Shown here piece by piece: positions 35,576-43,823 of a stretch of 64,000 nt of DNA. Numbering within the stretch: position 1 is the stretch's first letter; each line of letters opens with the position of its first letter. The notes beneath the pieces are model-generated. The model saw only the letters and a program-made list of their open reading frames with translations, made no database searches and was not told where the DNA came from. The stretch comes from Lachnotalea glycerini (GTDB taxonomy: Bacteria; Bacillota; Clostridia; Lachnospirales; Lachnospiraceae), in the NCBI RefSeq assembly GCF_003201285.1, contig NZ_QICS01000004.1:62001-126000 (forward strand). Reading direction: 5' to 3'. Both the position numbers and the translations under genes were made by a program.

Positions 35576-37309
35576 ATGGATTATAAGAAGAATTATGAGG
35601 ATTGGCTGCATAACCCATATTTTGATGCAGAAACGAAAGCGGAATTAAAAAGCATAGCAAATAATAATGATGAAATAAAGGAACGTTTTTATGCTGACTT
35701 AGAATTTGGTACGGCTGGCTTAAGAGGTATTATCGGAGCAGGTACCAATCGAATGAACATTTATGTGGTAAGAAAAACAACACAAGGACTTGCTAATTAT
35801 ATTAAGAGCGTACAGGGTGAAAATAAGGGTGTTGCAATTGCTTATGATTCACGCAGAATGTCACCTGAATTTGCTGATGAAGCAGCTTTATGCTTGTGTG
35901 CCAACAAAATAAAGACTTATGTTTTTGAGAGTCTCAGACCAACTCCTGAGCTTTCTTATGCGGTTCGAAAGCTTGGATGTATAGCAGGAATAAACATTAC
36001 TGCAAGTCATAATCCCCCGGAGTATAACGGTTATAAGGTATATTGGGAGGATGGCGCTCAGATTACACCTCCTCATGACATTGGTATTATGGATGAAGTA
36101 AAAAAAGTAGTTGATTTTAATACGGTTAAAACAATGGACAAGCAATCAGCAAAAGAACAAGGGTTATATGCTGTAATCGGAGAGGACATTGACACTCCAT
36201 ATATTGAAGAGCTTAAGAAAAATGTATTACATTCAGACAGCATTAACGAGGTTCAAAAAGAACTTAGAATTGTTTACACTCCTCTTCATGGAACAGGTAA
36301 TATTCCTGCAAGAAGAGTTTTGAACGAGCTTGGTTTTGAAAATGTATATGTAGTACCTGAACAGGAGCTTCCAGACGGAGAGTTTCCAACCGTCAGTTAT
36401 CCAAATCCGGAGGATAAAGCAGCATTTAAGCTGGCACTTGACTTAGCCAAAGAAAAGGATGCTGATTTAGTGCTGGCAACTGATCCGGATGCTGACCGAT
36501 TGGGTGTCTATGTTAAAGATTCAAAGTGCGGAGAATATATAACACTCACAGGGAATATGTCTGGTTGTTTACTTGCAGATTACGAAATAGGACAGATGAA
36601 AGAGTCCAAAGGACTTCCGGTGGACGGAGCTTTGATAAAAACTATTGTTACTACCAATATGGCGGATGCAATTGCTAAGTATTACGACGTTAAATTAATT
36701 GAAGTACTGACTGGTTTTAAATTTATTGGACAGCAAATTTTAGGGTTTGAGCAAAGCGGCAAAGGGCATTATCTGTTTGGTTTCGAAGAAAGCTATGGCT
36801 GTTTAATCGGAACACATGCAAGAGATAAGGACGCAATTGTTGCTACAATGGCTCTTTGCGAGGCAGCAGCTTACTATAAAACAAAGGGAATGACACTTTG
36901 GGATGCCATGATTCAAATGTATGAGAAGTACGGTTATTATAAGGATGATATCAAATCCATCACATTAAAGGGGATCGAAGGCATAGAAAAGATTCAGACT
37001 ATTCTTGAAACTCTACGAAGTGAAACGCCAAAGAAGATTGGTAATTATACGGTATTAGCAGCCCGAGATTATAAAAAAGATGTAATAAAGGACATGAATA
37101 CAGGAAAGACTAGTACGACGAGGCTTCCGATATCAAATGTATTGTATTATGAGCTTAGTGATGATGCATGGGTTTGTGTCAGACCATCAGGAACTGAGCC
37201 GAAAGTAAAATTCTATTATGGAATTAAAGGCTCATCTTTAGAGGATGCAGAACTCAAATCAGCACAATTGGGTGATGAAGTATTGAAAATGATAAATGCA
37301 ATGCTATAG
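35576..37309 (+). CDS. pgcA: Phosphoglucomutase/phosphomannomutase
   Basis: 577 residues, alpha-D-phosphohexomutase superfamily. The active-site Ser is in NITASHNPPEYNGYKVYWEDGAQ; the metal loop is DPDADRLGV; the sugar-binding loop is GFEESYGCLIG; the phosphate-binding loop is RPSGTEPKVKFYYG. It interconverts hexose-1-phosphate and hexose-6-phosphate. AAGGAGGAACAAAA precedes ATG 35576. The product could feed glycogen (glgC/glgD in this window) and cell-envelope sugars. Confidence 0.94.
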   Translation: MDYKKNYEDWLHNPYFDAETKAELKSIANNNDEIKERFYADLEFGTAGLRGIIGAGTNRMNIYVVRKTTQGLANYIKSVQGENKGVAIAYDSRRMSPEFADEAALCLCANKIKTYVFESLRPTPELSYAVRKLGCIAGINITASHNPPEYNGYKVYWEDGAQITPPHDIGIMDEVKKVVDFNTVKTMDKQSAKEQGLYAVIGEDIDTPYIEELKKNVLHSDSINEVQKELRIVYTPLHGTGNIPARRVLNELGFENVYVVPEQELPDGEFPTVSYPNPEDKAAFKLALDLAKEKDADLVLATDPDADRLGVYVKDSKCGEYITLTGNMSGCLLADYEIGQMKESKGLPVDGALIKTIVTTNMADAIAKYYDVKLIEVLTGFKFIGQQILGFEQSGKGHYLFGFEESYGCLIGTHARDKDAIVATMALCEAAAYYKTKGMTLWDAMIQMYEKYGYYKDDIKSITLKGIEGIEKIQTILETLRSETPKKIGNYTVLAARDYKKDVIKDMNTGKTSTTRLPISNVLYYELSDDAWVCVRPSGTEPKVKFYYGIKGSSLEDAELKSAQLGDEVLKMINAML

Positions 37310-37328
37310 ATGTAAGTAGGAGTAGAAT

Positions 37329-38039
37329 ATGGCAAAATATAGTTTTGAAGAGCTTAGAAATATAATTAAGACTCTGCGTTCAGAAAATGGTTGTCCGTGG
37401 GATAAGGAACAAACACATGAAAGCTTAAGGCCATGTATGATTGAAGAGGCAGCAGAATTAGCTGCCTCTATTCGAATTTACAGGGAAACAAAGGATGATA
37501 CCAATCTGATAGAGGAATTGGGAGATGTACTTCTTCAAGTTATGATGCATAGCCAGATAGCAGAGGAAGAGGGGCGCTTCACTGTAGATAATGTTATAGA
37601 TGAAATCAGTGAGAAGATGATAAGACGGCATCCCCATGTGTTTTGCGATATTAATGTAGCTGACTCAGAACAGGTTTTAAGAAATTGGGAAGAGATTAAG
37701 CAGAAAGAAAAGGAAACTCAAGCGTGGATTACCTCTCCATTAAGAGAAGTTCCGATAGAATTGCCAGCATTAATCAGAGCGCAAAAAGTACTGAAAAAAA
37801 TGGATTCTGTTTATGGTATTTCACAAAATTTGGAAGAAACAATTGAGAATATTAAACAAAATCTAAATGAAATTGAAGTGCAAAGTGTACAAGATAATAG
37901 CAAGCTGGATGAAACCATTGGAAACTTGCTGCTGAACTGTGCAACCATAGCAAAACTTAGTAAAGTACATGGGGAACAGGCACTTACTGATAGGTTGGAT
38001 GAGCTGATTTTATGCATAGAAGAGCAAAAGAAGGTATAA
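37329..38039 (+). CDS. mazG: MazG nucleoside triphosphate pyrophosphohydrolase
   Basis: 236 residues. NGCPWDKEQTHESLRPCMIEEAAELAASI and IEELGDVLLQVMMHSQIAEEEGRF give the ExxE...ExxD metal-binding motifs. A second, weaker MazG-like half makes up the C-terminus. It hydrolyses (d)NTPs to the monophosphate. Starts the block that in Bacillus runs mazG-rqcP-yabP-yabQ-divIC. Unlike B. subtilis YabN it lacks the N-terminal methylase-like domain. Confidence 0.93.
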   Translation: MAKYSFEELRNIIKTLRSENGCPWDKEQTHESLRPCMIEEAAELAASIRIYRETKDDTNLIEELGDVLLQVMMHSQIAEEEGRFTVDNVIDEISEKMIRRHPHVFCDINVADSEQVLRNWEEIKQKEKETQAWITSPLREVPIELPALIRAQKVLKKMDSVYGISQNLEETIENIKQNLNEIEVQSVQDNSKLDETIGNLLLNCATIAKLSKVHGEQALTDRLDELILCIEEQKKV

Positions 38040-38083
38040 AAATTAAAAATAGCAGAAAAATACTAATATATGCATGAATTTCC

Positions 38084-38112
38084 TTGACAAATGGTTCAGA
38101 AACGTATATAAA
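38084..38112 (+). promoter_or_regulatory. Sigma-A-type promoter for the HU gene
   Basis: TTGACA at 38084-38089, a 17-bp spacer, then TATAAA at 38107-38112, about 100 bp before the HU start. A strong promoter fits an abundant protein. Confidence 0.75.
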
Positions 38113-38216
38113 TAGAAAAGAGGCAAGTAGCGTATTTGCTTGTTTTATAAAAATTCAATTTTAGTGAATTTAAAATATTAAAAACTATAAGAAAAGAGTT
38201 AGAGGAGGAGTTTTCC

Positions 38217-38492
38217 ATGAACAAAGCAGAATTAGTTGCAGCGATTGCTGAGAAAACAGAATTATCAAAGAAAGATTCAGAAAAGGCTTTAAAGGCATTT
38301 GTTGACGTAGTTACAGAAGAACTGACAAAAGGTGAAAAAATTCAGTTAGTAGGATTTGGTACATTTGAAGTTGCAGAAAGAGCTGCAAGAGAAGGCAGAA
38401 ATCCACAGACTGGTGAAGTGATGAAGATTGATGCTTCAAAAGCACCTAAATTCAAAGCAGGAAAAGCTTTAAAAGATATCATCAACGCATAA
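38217..38492 (+). CDS. hup: HU-family DNA-binding protein
   Basis: 91 residues, the standard HU length. [28 protein letters not shown] start, the [23 protein letters not shown] arm region, and FKAGKALKD end. A homodimeric nucleoid protein that bends DNA. AGAGGAGGAGTTTTCC precedes ATG 38217. Own promoter and terminator make it a single-gene unit inside the mazG-divIC block. Confidence 0.96.
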   Translation: MNKAELVAAIAEKTELSKKDSEKALKAFVDVVTEELTKGEKIQLVGFGTFEVAERAAREGRNPQTGEVMKIDASKAPKFKAGKALKDIINA

Positions 38493-38500
38493 AAATGATA

Positions 38501-38545
38501 AAAGGCTGTTGCGAAGCACTGAATTGTGGTTTGCAGCAGCTTTTT
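38501..38545 (+). terminator. Terminator after the HU gene
   Basis: GGCTGTTGC pairs with GCAGCAGCT (one wobble), then TTTTTATA. Confidence 0.75.
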
Positions 38546-38650
38546 ATATAATTGGAAATTATTCTGATTTTCCTATTATATAAATTATTCTGTGCAAGAT
38601 GTTTACCAATATAAGAGGAAGAGTGATATTGTTTTGTAAGGAGAAATAAC

Positions 38651-38890
38651 ATGAGATTAGATAAATATTTAAAGGTATCTCGTTTAATAAAGCGCAGAAC
38701 GGTAGCAAATGAAGCATGCGATGCGGGACGTGTTCTTGTAAACGGTAAGCCTGCCAAGGCTTCCGTTAACGTAAAAGAAAACGATATTATTGAGATACAG
38801 TTTGGAACCAAGGCCGTTAAAGTCCAAGTAACAGATGTCCAAGAGACGGTCAAAAAAGATGAGGCAAAAGAATTATACAAATATTTATAA
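38651..38890 (+). CDS. rqcP: S4-domain RNA-binding protein (RqcP/YabO-like)
   Basis: 79 residues, a lone S4 domain: MRLDKYLKVSRLIKRRTVANEACDAGRVLVNGKPAKAS, then IIEIQFG. Its place between the mazG/HU genes and yabP matches B. subtilis yabO (rqcP), a ribosome quality control factor that works with RqcH to add Ala tails to stalled peptides on 50S subunits. AAGGAGAAATAAC precedes ATG 38651. Confidence 0.92.
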   Translation: MRLDKYLKVSRLIKRRTVANEACDAGRVLVNGKPAKASVNVKENDIIEIQFGTKAVKVQVTDVQETVKKDEAKELYKYL

Positions 38891-38981
38891 TGGCATATTA
38901 TGATATCCCTCCTAATATAATTTATAAGAATGATGCTAACTTGGAAGAATTCTTATCAATTGATGTAAGGAGGGATATTTA

Positions 38982-39266
38982 GTGGAAGAAAAACCGATGC
39001 CAAAGGCTCACAAGCTTACTTTAAACAATAGAAGGACAGGTATTATCAATGGAGTTTCGGATGTTTTATCTTTTGATATTTCGGAAATATTGTTGGAGAC
39101 AGATCAAGGCATGCTTATGATAAAAGGGAATGATTTACACGTAAACCGTCTAACTTTGGAGAAAGGAGAGGTGGAAATAGAAGGAAGAATAGATAGCCTT
39201 ACATACTCTGAAATTGCCGGATATAACAAGCAGGGCGAATCATTCCTTGGAAGATTATTTAAGTAG
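38982..39266 (+). CDS. yabP: Sporulation protein YabP
   Basis: 94 residues. HKLTLNNRRTGIINGVSDVLSFDISEILLETDQGMLMIKGNDLHVNRLTLEKGEVEIEGRI is the YabP/YqfC fold. Start GTG 38982 after AAGGAGGGATATTTA. yabP belongs to the sporulation block and is followed 7 bp later by yabQ. Confidence 0.93.
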   Translation: MEEKPMPKAHKLTLNNRRTGIINGVSDVLSFDISEILLETDQGMLMIKGNDLHVNRLTLEKGEVEIEGRIDSLTYSEIAGYNKQGESFLGRLFK

Positions 39267-39273
39267 GTGCAAA

Positions 39274-39720
39274 ATGAGCCAAAATATTATAAATGAGTCA
39301 TATTTTTTTGGATGTTGTGTATTAACTGGGATTGCAGTAATATCGAGTTATGATTTAATTAGGATATTACGAAGAATAGTAAAGCATGGAGTAATTGCGA
39401 TTGGTATAGAAGATTTTATCTATTGGGTAGTTTGCGGTTTCTTTGTGTTTCATATTATTTACATTAGAAATGATGGAATCCTCAGAGGTTTTGCTATTTT
39501 AGCAATTATTTTAGGAATGCTGATATACAATCTTACAATAAGCAGTCTGCTAGTGAAATACATATCTAAGATATTGAACAAAATAAAGGATTTTTTAACA
39601 GCACCCATAAAATGGATTATTAAAATGTGCTCAAAAATATTGAAAAAATATTACAAAGCTGTTAAAATTATGCTAGTCAGACATAAAAAGGAAAGCAAGC
39701 AAAAAGGCGAAAGTGGGTGA
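39274..39720 (+). CDS. yabQ: Spore cortex biosynthesis protein YabQ
   Basis: About 148 residues, membrane protein with four hydrophobic segments in the first 100 residues and a basic tail. The SYDLIRILRRIVKHGVIAIGIEDFIYW segment is typical of YabQ, which is needed for spore cortex formation in Bacillus. I chose ATG 39274 (AAGTAGGTG upstream); an upstream in-frame start would run inside yabP. Stop overlaps the reading area of divIC. Confidence 0.88.
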   Translation: MSQNIINESYFFGCCVLTGIAVISSYDLIRILRRIVKHGVIAIGIEDFIYWVVCGFFVFHIIYIRNDGILRGFAILAIILGMLIYNLTISSLLVKYISKILNKIKDFLTAPIKWIIKMCSKILKKYYKAVKIMLVRHKKESKQKGESG

Positions 39721-39724
39721 ATGT

Positions 39725-40027
39725 ATGTCTCGTATGAAGCGTAAGCGGAGAAAACAAAATAAATTTGGTATACTGTCCATCAGTGCAGTTGTAATTATGC
39801 TACTAGTTGTAGTATCAATCAAGAGTGTAGAGCTTTATGATAAAAACGAACAATACATTCAAAAGGAAACCCAGCTTGTCAAAGAACGTGATGAAGAATT
39901 AGATCGGCAGGAAGATTTAGAAGAGTATGCAAAATATGTGGAAACAAAAAAATACATTGAGGATGTAGCAAAAGATAAACTTGGGTTGGTTTATGATGAT
40001 GAAATAATATTTAAGTCGAAAAATTAA
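39725..40027 (+). CDS. divIC: Septum formation initiator DivIC/FtsB family
   Basis: About 100 residues: a basic cytoplasmic N-terminus (SRMKRKRRKQNKF), one membrane helix (about 15-35), and an extracytoplasmic coiled coil (about 38-75) ending in VAKDKLGLVYDDEIIF, the FtsB/DivIC C-terminal motif. It acts with DivIB and FtsL in the division complex. ATG 39725 follows GGGTG; GTG 39713 is an alternative that would add four residues. Confidence 0.9.
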   Translation: MSRMKRKRRKQNKFGILSISAVVIMLLVVVSIKSVELYDKNEQYIQKETQLVKERDEELDRQEDLEEYAKYVETKKYIEDVAKDKLGLVYDDEIIFKSKN

Positions 40028-40028
40028 C

Positions 40029-40058
40029 TTGACAAAAAGCAGTGGAATTGGGTATAAT
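40029..40058 (+). promoter_or_regulatory. Promoter of tRNA-Met
   Basis: TTGACA at 40029-40034, an 18-bp spacer, TATAAT at 40053-40058, followed 16 bp later by the tRNA. Both hexamers are consensus. Confidence 0.88.
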
Positions 40059-40074
40059 GGATTTCGTCAGTTAT

Positions 40075-40148
40075 GGCGGAATAGCTCAGTTGGCTAGAGC
40101 ACACGGTTCATACCCGTGGTGTCATGGGTTCAAATCCCTTTTCCGCTA
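40075..40148 (+). tRNA. tRNA-Met (anticodon CAT)
   Basis: 74 nt cloverleaf. Acceptor GGCGGAA/TTCCGCT (first pair G-T) with discriminator A; D arm AGCTCAGTTGGCTAGAGC; anticodon stem CACGG/CCGTG with loop TTCATAC, anticodon CAT; T arm ATGGGTTCAAATCCCTT. CCA is not encoded, which fits the cca gene in this window. The first pair is a G-T wobble, not the unpaired end typical of initiator tRNA, so elongator Met is likely. Ile2 (lysidine) is a less likely option; note tilS lies close by. Confidence 0.95.
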
Positions 40149-40156
40149 CTTCGTTG

Positions 40157-40184
40157 AAGTGTTCCTTTTGGGAGCACTTTTTTT
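40157..40184 (+). terminator. Terminator after tRNA-Met
   Basis: AAGTGTTCC (40157-40165) pairs with GGAGCACTT (40171-40179, one wobble), then T7. Confidence 0.88.
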
Positions 40185-40237
40185 ATGTAATAGGAAATGG
40201 CGTCCTATTACATAAAAATGCTCCGCAGGATGCGCAC
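40179..40237 (+). repeat. Dispersed palindromic repeat, copy 2
   Basis: Same unit as 29873-29931: TATGTAATAGGA (40184-40195) and TCCTATTACATA (40203-40214) with a 7-base loop, then AAAATGCTCCGCAGGATGCG and CAC. Starts on the T-run of the tRNA terminator. The gap to spoIIE (40238-40390) holds nothing else I recognise except the spoIIE ribosome site GGGAGGGG. Confidence 0.8.
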
Positions 40238-40390
40238 TTGTCCTTTGTACTTTCATAAGAAAGACCTTTTAGAGCCTGCAATTGCAATATTTTGTCAAAA
40301 ACTTTTTTAAATCTTTACAACGTTTTGACAAAGATTTCAGCAAATTATATTTATAATATTCTCACTGCTATTAGGGCGGGAGGGGAATAA

Positions 40391-41803
40391 ATGAAAGCGA
40401 ATGTAGCTGATGAGGCCGTATTTTTAAATGGGGAGCTTAATAAGGAAAAACTTGTAACGCTTGCTAAAGCATTTGATGAGTTAGCAGCCAGTTTTTCTAG
40501 TTTGCCTAAGGGACAGGACAAGCTTTCTGAACAAGAGCTTAATAATATATTCGAGAGTTTGGGAGAAAAATTTTGTAAGGAATGTCCCAAATGTGAACTA
40601 TGCTGGGAGCAAAACTATTTTAAAACATATCAGACTGCATATGATATTTTGACTAAAATAGATGAAGAGGAGAGCGAAGGCTACAAAGATCTTGAGCATG
40701 GTTTTACAAAGGGGTGTATTGCAGCTGCTCAAATATTGGAGGAAACTCGCATTTTATTCCAAAAAGAACGGATGAATTTAAAATGGAATAACAAAATAAT
40801 CTCAGCAAGAGAAGCGGTTACAGAGCAGTTAAAAGCAATGTCTCAGATAATTATGCAGATAAAGGATGAGGTATGCCTTGTAGAAAAACTAAATGATGCA
40901 ACCGAGCGAAACATTCGATTTATTCTAAGAAACAATAAAATAATTGTAAAAAATATATTTCTAATCAATCGTACAGACAAGAGAAAGGAAATGCGGCTTA
41001 CCATAAAAACCAAGAATGGTAGGTGCATTCCAACGAAAGAGATTGCAAATATGTTAGGAAGTATTTGCAACTTGAAATATACGATTGGAAAGGATTGCAA
41101 AAATGTAGTGAATGGTGATTGGTATCCTGTCACCTTGGTAGAGGACGTTAATTTCAAAATGCTATATGGAGTTGCAAGAAAGATAAAAGACAATGAAAGG
41201 GTATCAGGAGATAACTTTTCTTTCATGGAGGACAAAGAAGGTAAAAAAATTATATGTCTGGCAGATGGAATGGGTTCCGGTCTTAATGCCTGTAGTGAAA
41301 GCGAAAAGGTAATTGAACTGATTGAAGAGTTGACAGAGGCGGGTTTTGTAAAAGAAGCTGCAATAAAGATGATAAATTCGCTCTTAGTTGTCAAAGCGGA
41401 CGAGCCTTTATTTACAACAGTTGATATGTGTGAAATTGATTTATATAATGGTTTGTGTGAATTTGTTAAGGTCGGTGCATCACAGTCCTTTATTAAGCGT
41501 AAAAACTGGGTTGAAATGATTGAGGCATCCACACTACCAGCAGGTCTTATCTATGACATTGAAATGAAAGCAATGTCTAAAAAACTGTATGATGGTGACT
41601 ACATAATCATGGTAACTGATGGTATTATTGATGCATTTGCGCCAGAATGTGGAGAAGAAATGGTAAAGGATATCATTGCAGAAATTGATAGCAATAATCC
41701 AAAGGAAATGGCTTCTAGGCTGCTGGAACGAGTATTGGAATATAACAATGGATGCGTGGGAGATGATATGACAATACTGGTTGCCGGAATGTGGGGGAAA
41801 TAA
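40391..41803 (+). CDS. spoIIE: SpoIIE-type phosphatase lacking the membrane domain
   Basis: 470 residues. B. subtilis SpoIIE is about 827 residues with ten N-terminal membrane helices; none is present here. The region-II Cys cluster is kept (Cys62, 65, 68, 71 in CKECPKCELCW), and the PP2C domain (about 265-468) has ADGMGSG with metal Asp near 292, VTDGIIDAF (Asp near 410) and GDDMTILV (Asp 458-459). It would dephosphorylate SpoIIAA and so activate sigma-F in the forespore. GGGAGGGGAATAA precedes ATG 40391. The position between divIC/tRNA and tilS is the same as in Bacillus, supporting orthology. Confidence 0.87.
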   Translation: MKANVADEAVFLNGELNKEKLVTLAKAFDELAASFSSLPKGQDKLSEQELNNIFESLGEKFCKECPKCELCWEQNYFKTYQTAYDILTKIDEEESEGYKDLEHGFTKGCIAAAQILEETRILFQKERMNLKWNNKIISAREAVTEQLKAMSQIIMQIKDEVCLVEKLNDATERNIRFILRNNKIIVKNIFLINRTDKRKEMRLTIKTKNGRCIPTKEIANMLGSICNLKYTIGKDCKNVVNGDWYPVTLVEDVNFKMLYGVARKIKDNERVSGDNFSFMEDKEGKKIICLADGMGSGLNACSESEKVIELIEELTEAGFVKEAAIKMINSLLVVKADEPLFTTVDMCEIDLYNGLCEFVKVGASQSFIKRKNWVEMIEASTLPAGLIYDIEMKAMSKKLYDGDYIIMVTDGIIDAFAPECGEEMVKDIIAEIDSNNPKEMASRLLERVLEYNNGCVGDDMTILVAGMWGK

Positions 41804-41874
41804 TATTTGATTTTTACAATATATTTTGTTACGATATACAGTACAGTTATAGTAAGCTTTTAGCGTTTGAATGA

Positions 41875-43269
41875 ATGGTGGAATATATGGTAAACAAGGT
41901 GCTTAAATATATCGTGGAGAATAGAATGCTTCTTCCAAATGACAAGGTTATTGTTGGGGTGTCGGGAGGGGCTGATTCTGTTTGTCTTTTGAATATTTTG
42001 CTGGAGGTTAAGAAAACGATACCAATTACGCTTTATGTTGTACATATCGAACATGGTATACGAGGAATTGAAAGTGAAAAAGATGCCGAGTTTGTTGAAA
42101 AAATGGCTCTGCAGTATAAGCTTGTATTTCGCAGATTTTCTTATGATGTTGCAACAGAGGCTAAAAAGAACGGTCTTGGAACCGAGGAGATGGGAAGAAT
42201 CATAAGGTATCAAGCTTTCGAGAATGTTCGAAAGGAATTTGACTGTAACAAGATTGCGGTTGCGCATAATAAGAATGATAATGCAGAGACAATGCTGTTT
42301 AATTTATTTCGGGGAAGCGGCTTAAAGGGGCTTAGCGGTATCTTACCCGTAAGATTTAATATTATTCGTCCTCTGTTGTGTATAGAACGTAAGGAAATAG
42401 AGACTTGGCTGGCAGAGCATAACATAGCATACCGTACTGACCAGACTAATTTTGAGGAAGATTATACAAGAAACCGACTCAGACTAAATGTTCTTCCATA
42501 TGTACAGAAAAATATTAATAAACAAGCACTGACACACATTGACCAGGCTTCTAGAATAATTTATGAGACATGGGAATATTTAGAAGAAGAGACGGATAAG
42601 GTATATAGTAAATGTGTTTTACGTAAAGATGAAAATATGGTAATTCGTATTCCGGAGTTTATTCATGTATCAGATGTTATTAAGAAGAATATAATAAGAA
42701 AATGTCTTGAAAGTTATCAGAAAGGTCTTAAGGATATTACAAATAAACACATTGATTGTATATTAACATTGGTCAATAATCATACAGGAAAGTCAATTCA
42801 TCTTCCAAATACCCTACAGGCAAGCCGTGGATATAATGAAATTATTATAGGCTTTAAAAGCAAAGCTTTGTTGTTAGAAAAAGAAGAAATATTGATTCAA
42901 GCACCAGGGAGTTATTTATTTATGGGTTATAAATTTGAATTTAGTCTGGAACAGTATGAAAAAAATCAAATTATTCCAGAAAATATATATACGAAATGGT
43001 TCGATTATGATAAAATAGGGAATGATTTGCGATTAAGAACCAAAGAAGCAGGAGATTATTTGGTAGTCAATTCTTGTGGTGGTACAAAAAAGTTAAAATC
43101 CTATTTTATAGATGAAAAAATAGAAAAAGAGAAACGAGATAGTATCCCATTGCTATGTGACAATAATCATATTATTTGGGCGGTTGGATATCGAATCAGC
43201 GAAAAATATAAAATAAGTCTGGATACCAAGAAGGTTTTAAAAGTACAAGTAAATGGAGGAAAAGAATAA
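41875..43269 (+). CDS. tilS: tRNA(Ile)-lysidine synthase
   Basis: 464 residues. N-terminal PP-loop ATPase with VGVSGGADSVCLLNIL (30-35), HIEHGIRG, AHNKNDNAETMLFNLFRGSGLKGLSG, and TilS substrate and C-terminal domains (LRLRTKEAGDYL, KLKSYFIDEKIEKEKRDSIPLL). It converts C34 of tRNA-Ile2 (CAU) to lysidine so it reads AUA. ATG 41875 or the in-frame ATG 41887 could be the start. It overlaps hpt by one base, in the conserved tilS-hpt-ftsH order. Confidence 0.94.
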   Translation: MVEYMVNKVLKYIVENRMLLPNDKVIVGVSGGADSVCLLNILLEVKKTIPITLYVVHIEHGIRGIESEKDAEFVEKMALQYKLVFRRFSYDVATEAKKNGLGTEEMGRIIRYQAFENVRKEFDCNKIAVAHNKNDNAETMLFNLFRGSGLKGLSGILPVRFNIIRPLLCIERKEIETWLAEHNIAYRTDQTNFEEDYTRNRLRLNVLPYVQKNINKQALTHIDQASRIIYETWEYLEEETDKVYSKCVLRKDENMVIRIPEFIHVSDVIKKNIIRKCLESYQKGLKDITNKHIDCILTLVNNHTGKSIHLPNTLQASRGYNEIIIGFKSKALLLEKEEILIQAPGSYLFMGYKFEFSLEQYEKNQIIPENIYTKWFDYDKIGNDLRLRTKEAGDYLVVNSCGGTKKLKSYFIDEKIEKEKRDSIPLLCDNNHIIWAVGYRISEKYKISLDTKKVLKVQVNGGKE

Positions 43270-43790
43270 TGTCTGATAAGATTAGAGTATTAGTGTCGGA
43301 GGAAGAGGTCGATAAGAGAATAAAGGAAGTTGGAGAGCAAATCAGTAAAGATTATGCGGGTCAGGAAGTTCATGTAATTTGTGTGTTAAAGGGTGGAGTA
43401 TTCTTTATGTGCGAGCTTGCAAAGAGAATAACGTTGCCCTTATCTATGGATTTTATGTCTGTTTCAAGTTATGGTAGTGAGAAGCAATCAAGCGGTGTTG
43501 TTAAAATTATTAAGGATTTGGATGAATCACTAGAAGGTAAAAATGTAATTATAGTAGAGGATATCATTGATTCTGGAAGAACACTTAGTTATCTGGTTGA
43601 AATCTTAAAAAAGAGAAATCCCAAAAGCCTTAAAATTTGTACTTTACTTGATAAACCAGAAAGACGTGTTACGGATGTAACTGTTGACTATGTGGGCTTT
43701 AACATACCGGATGAGTTTGTGGTTGGATATGGTTTAGACTATGCACAAAAATATAGAAACTTACCATTTATCGGAGTAGTAGAGGAATAG
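43269..43790 (+). CDS. hpt: Hypoxanthine phosphoribosyltransferase
   Basis: 173 residues, type I phosphoribosyltransferase. The PRPP-binding motif is VIIVEDIIDSGRTLSYL; VCVLKGGVFFMCELAKRI and the late VDYVGFNIPDEFVVGYGLDYA are typical of HPRT. It salvages hypoxanthine and guanine to IMP and GMP. Overlaps tilS (TAATG) and lies 33 bp before ftsH. Confidence 0.96.
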   Translation: MSDKIRVLVSEEEVDKRIKEVGEQISKDYAGQEVHVICVLKGGVFFMCELAKRITLPLSMDFMSVSSYGSEKQSSGVVKIIKDLDESLEGKNVIIVEDIIDSGRTLSYLVEILKKRNPKSLKICTLLDKPERRVTDVTVDYVGFNIPDEFVVGYGLDYAQKYRNLPFIGVVEE

Positions 43791-43823
43791 GGAGCGAAAA
43801 AGCTGTGATGGGAGGTTAATGAA

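Noticed and set aside
40238-40390. Hidden N-terminal membrane part of spoIIE by frameshift
   Set aside because: The interval is short and noncoding and a good ribosome site fits the short form.
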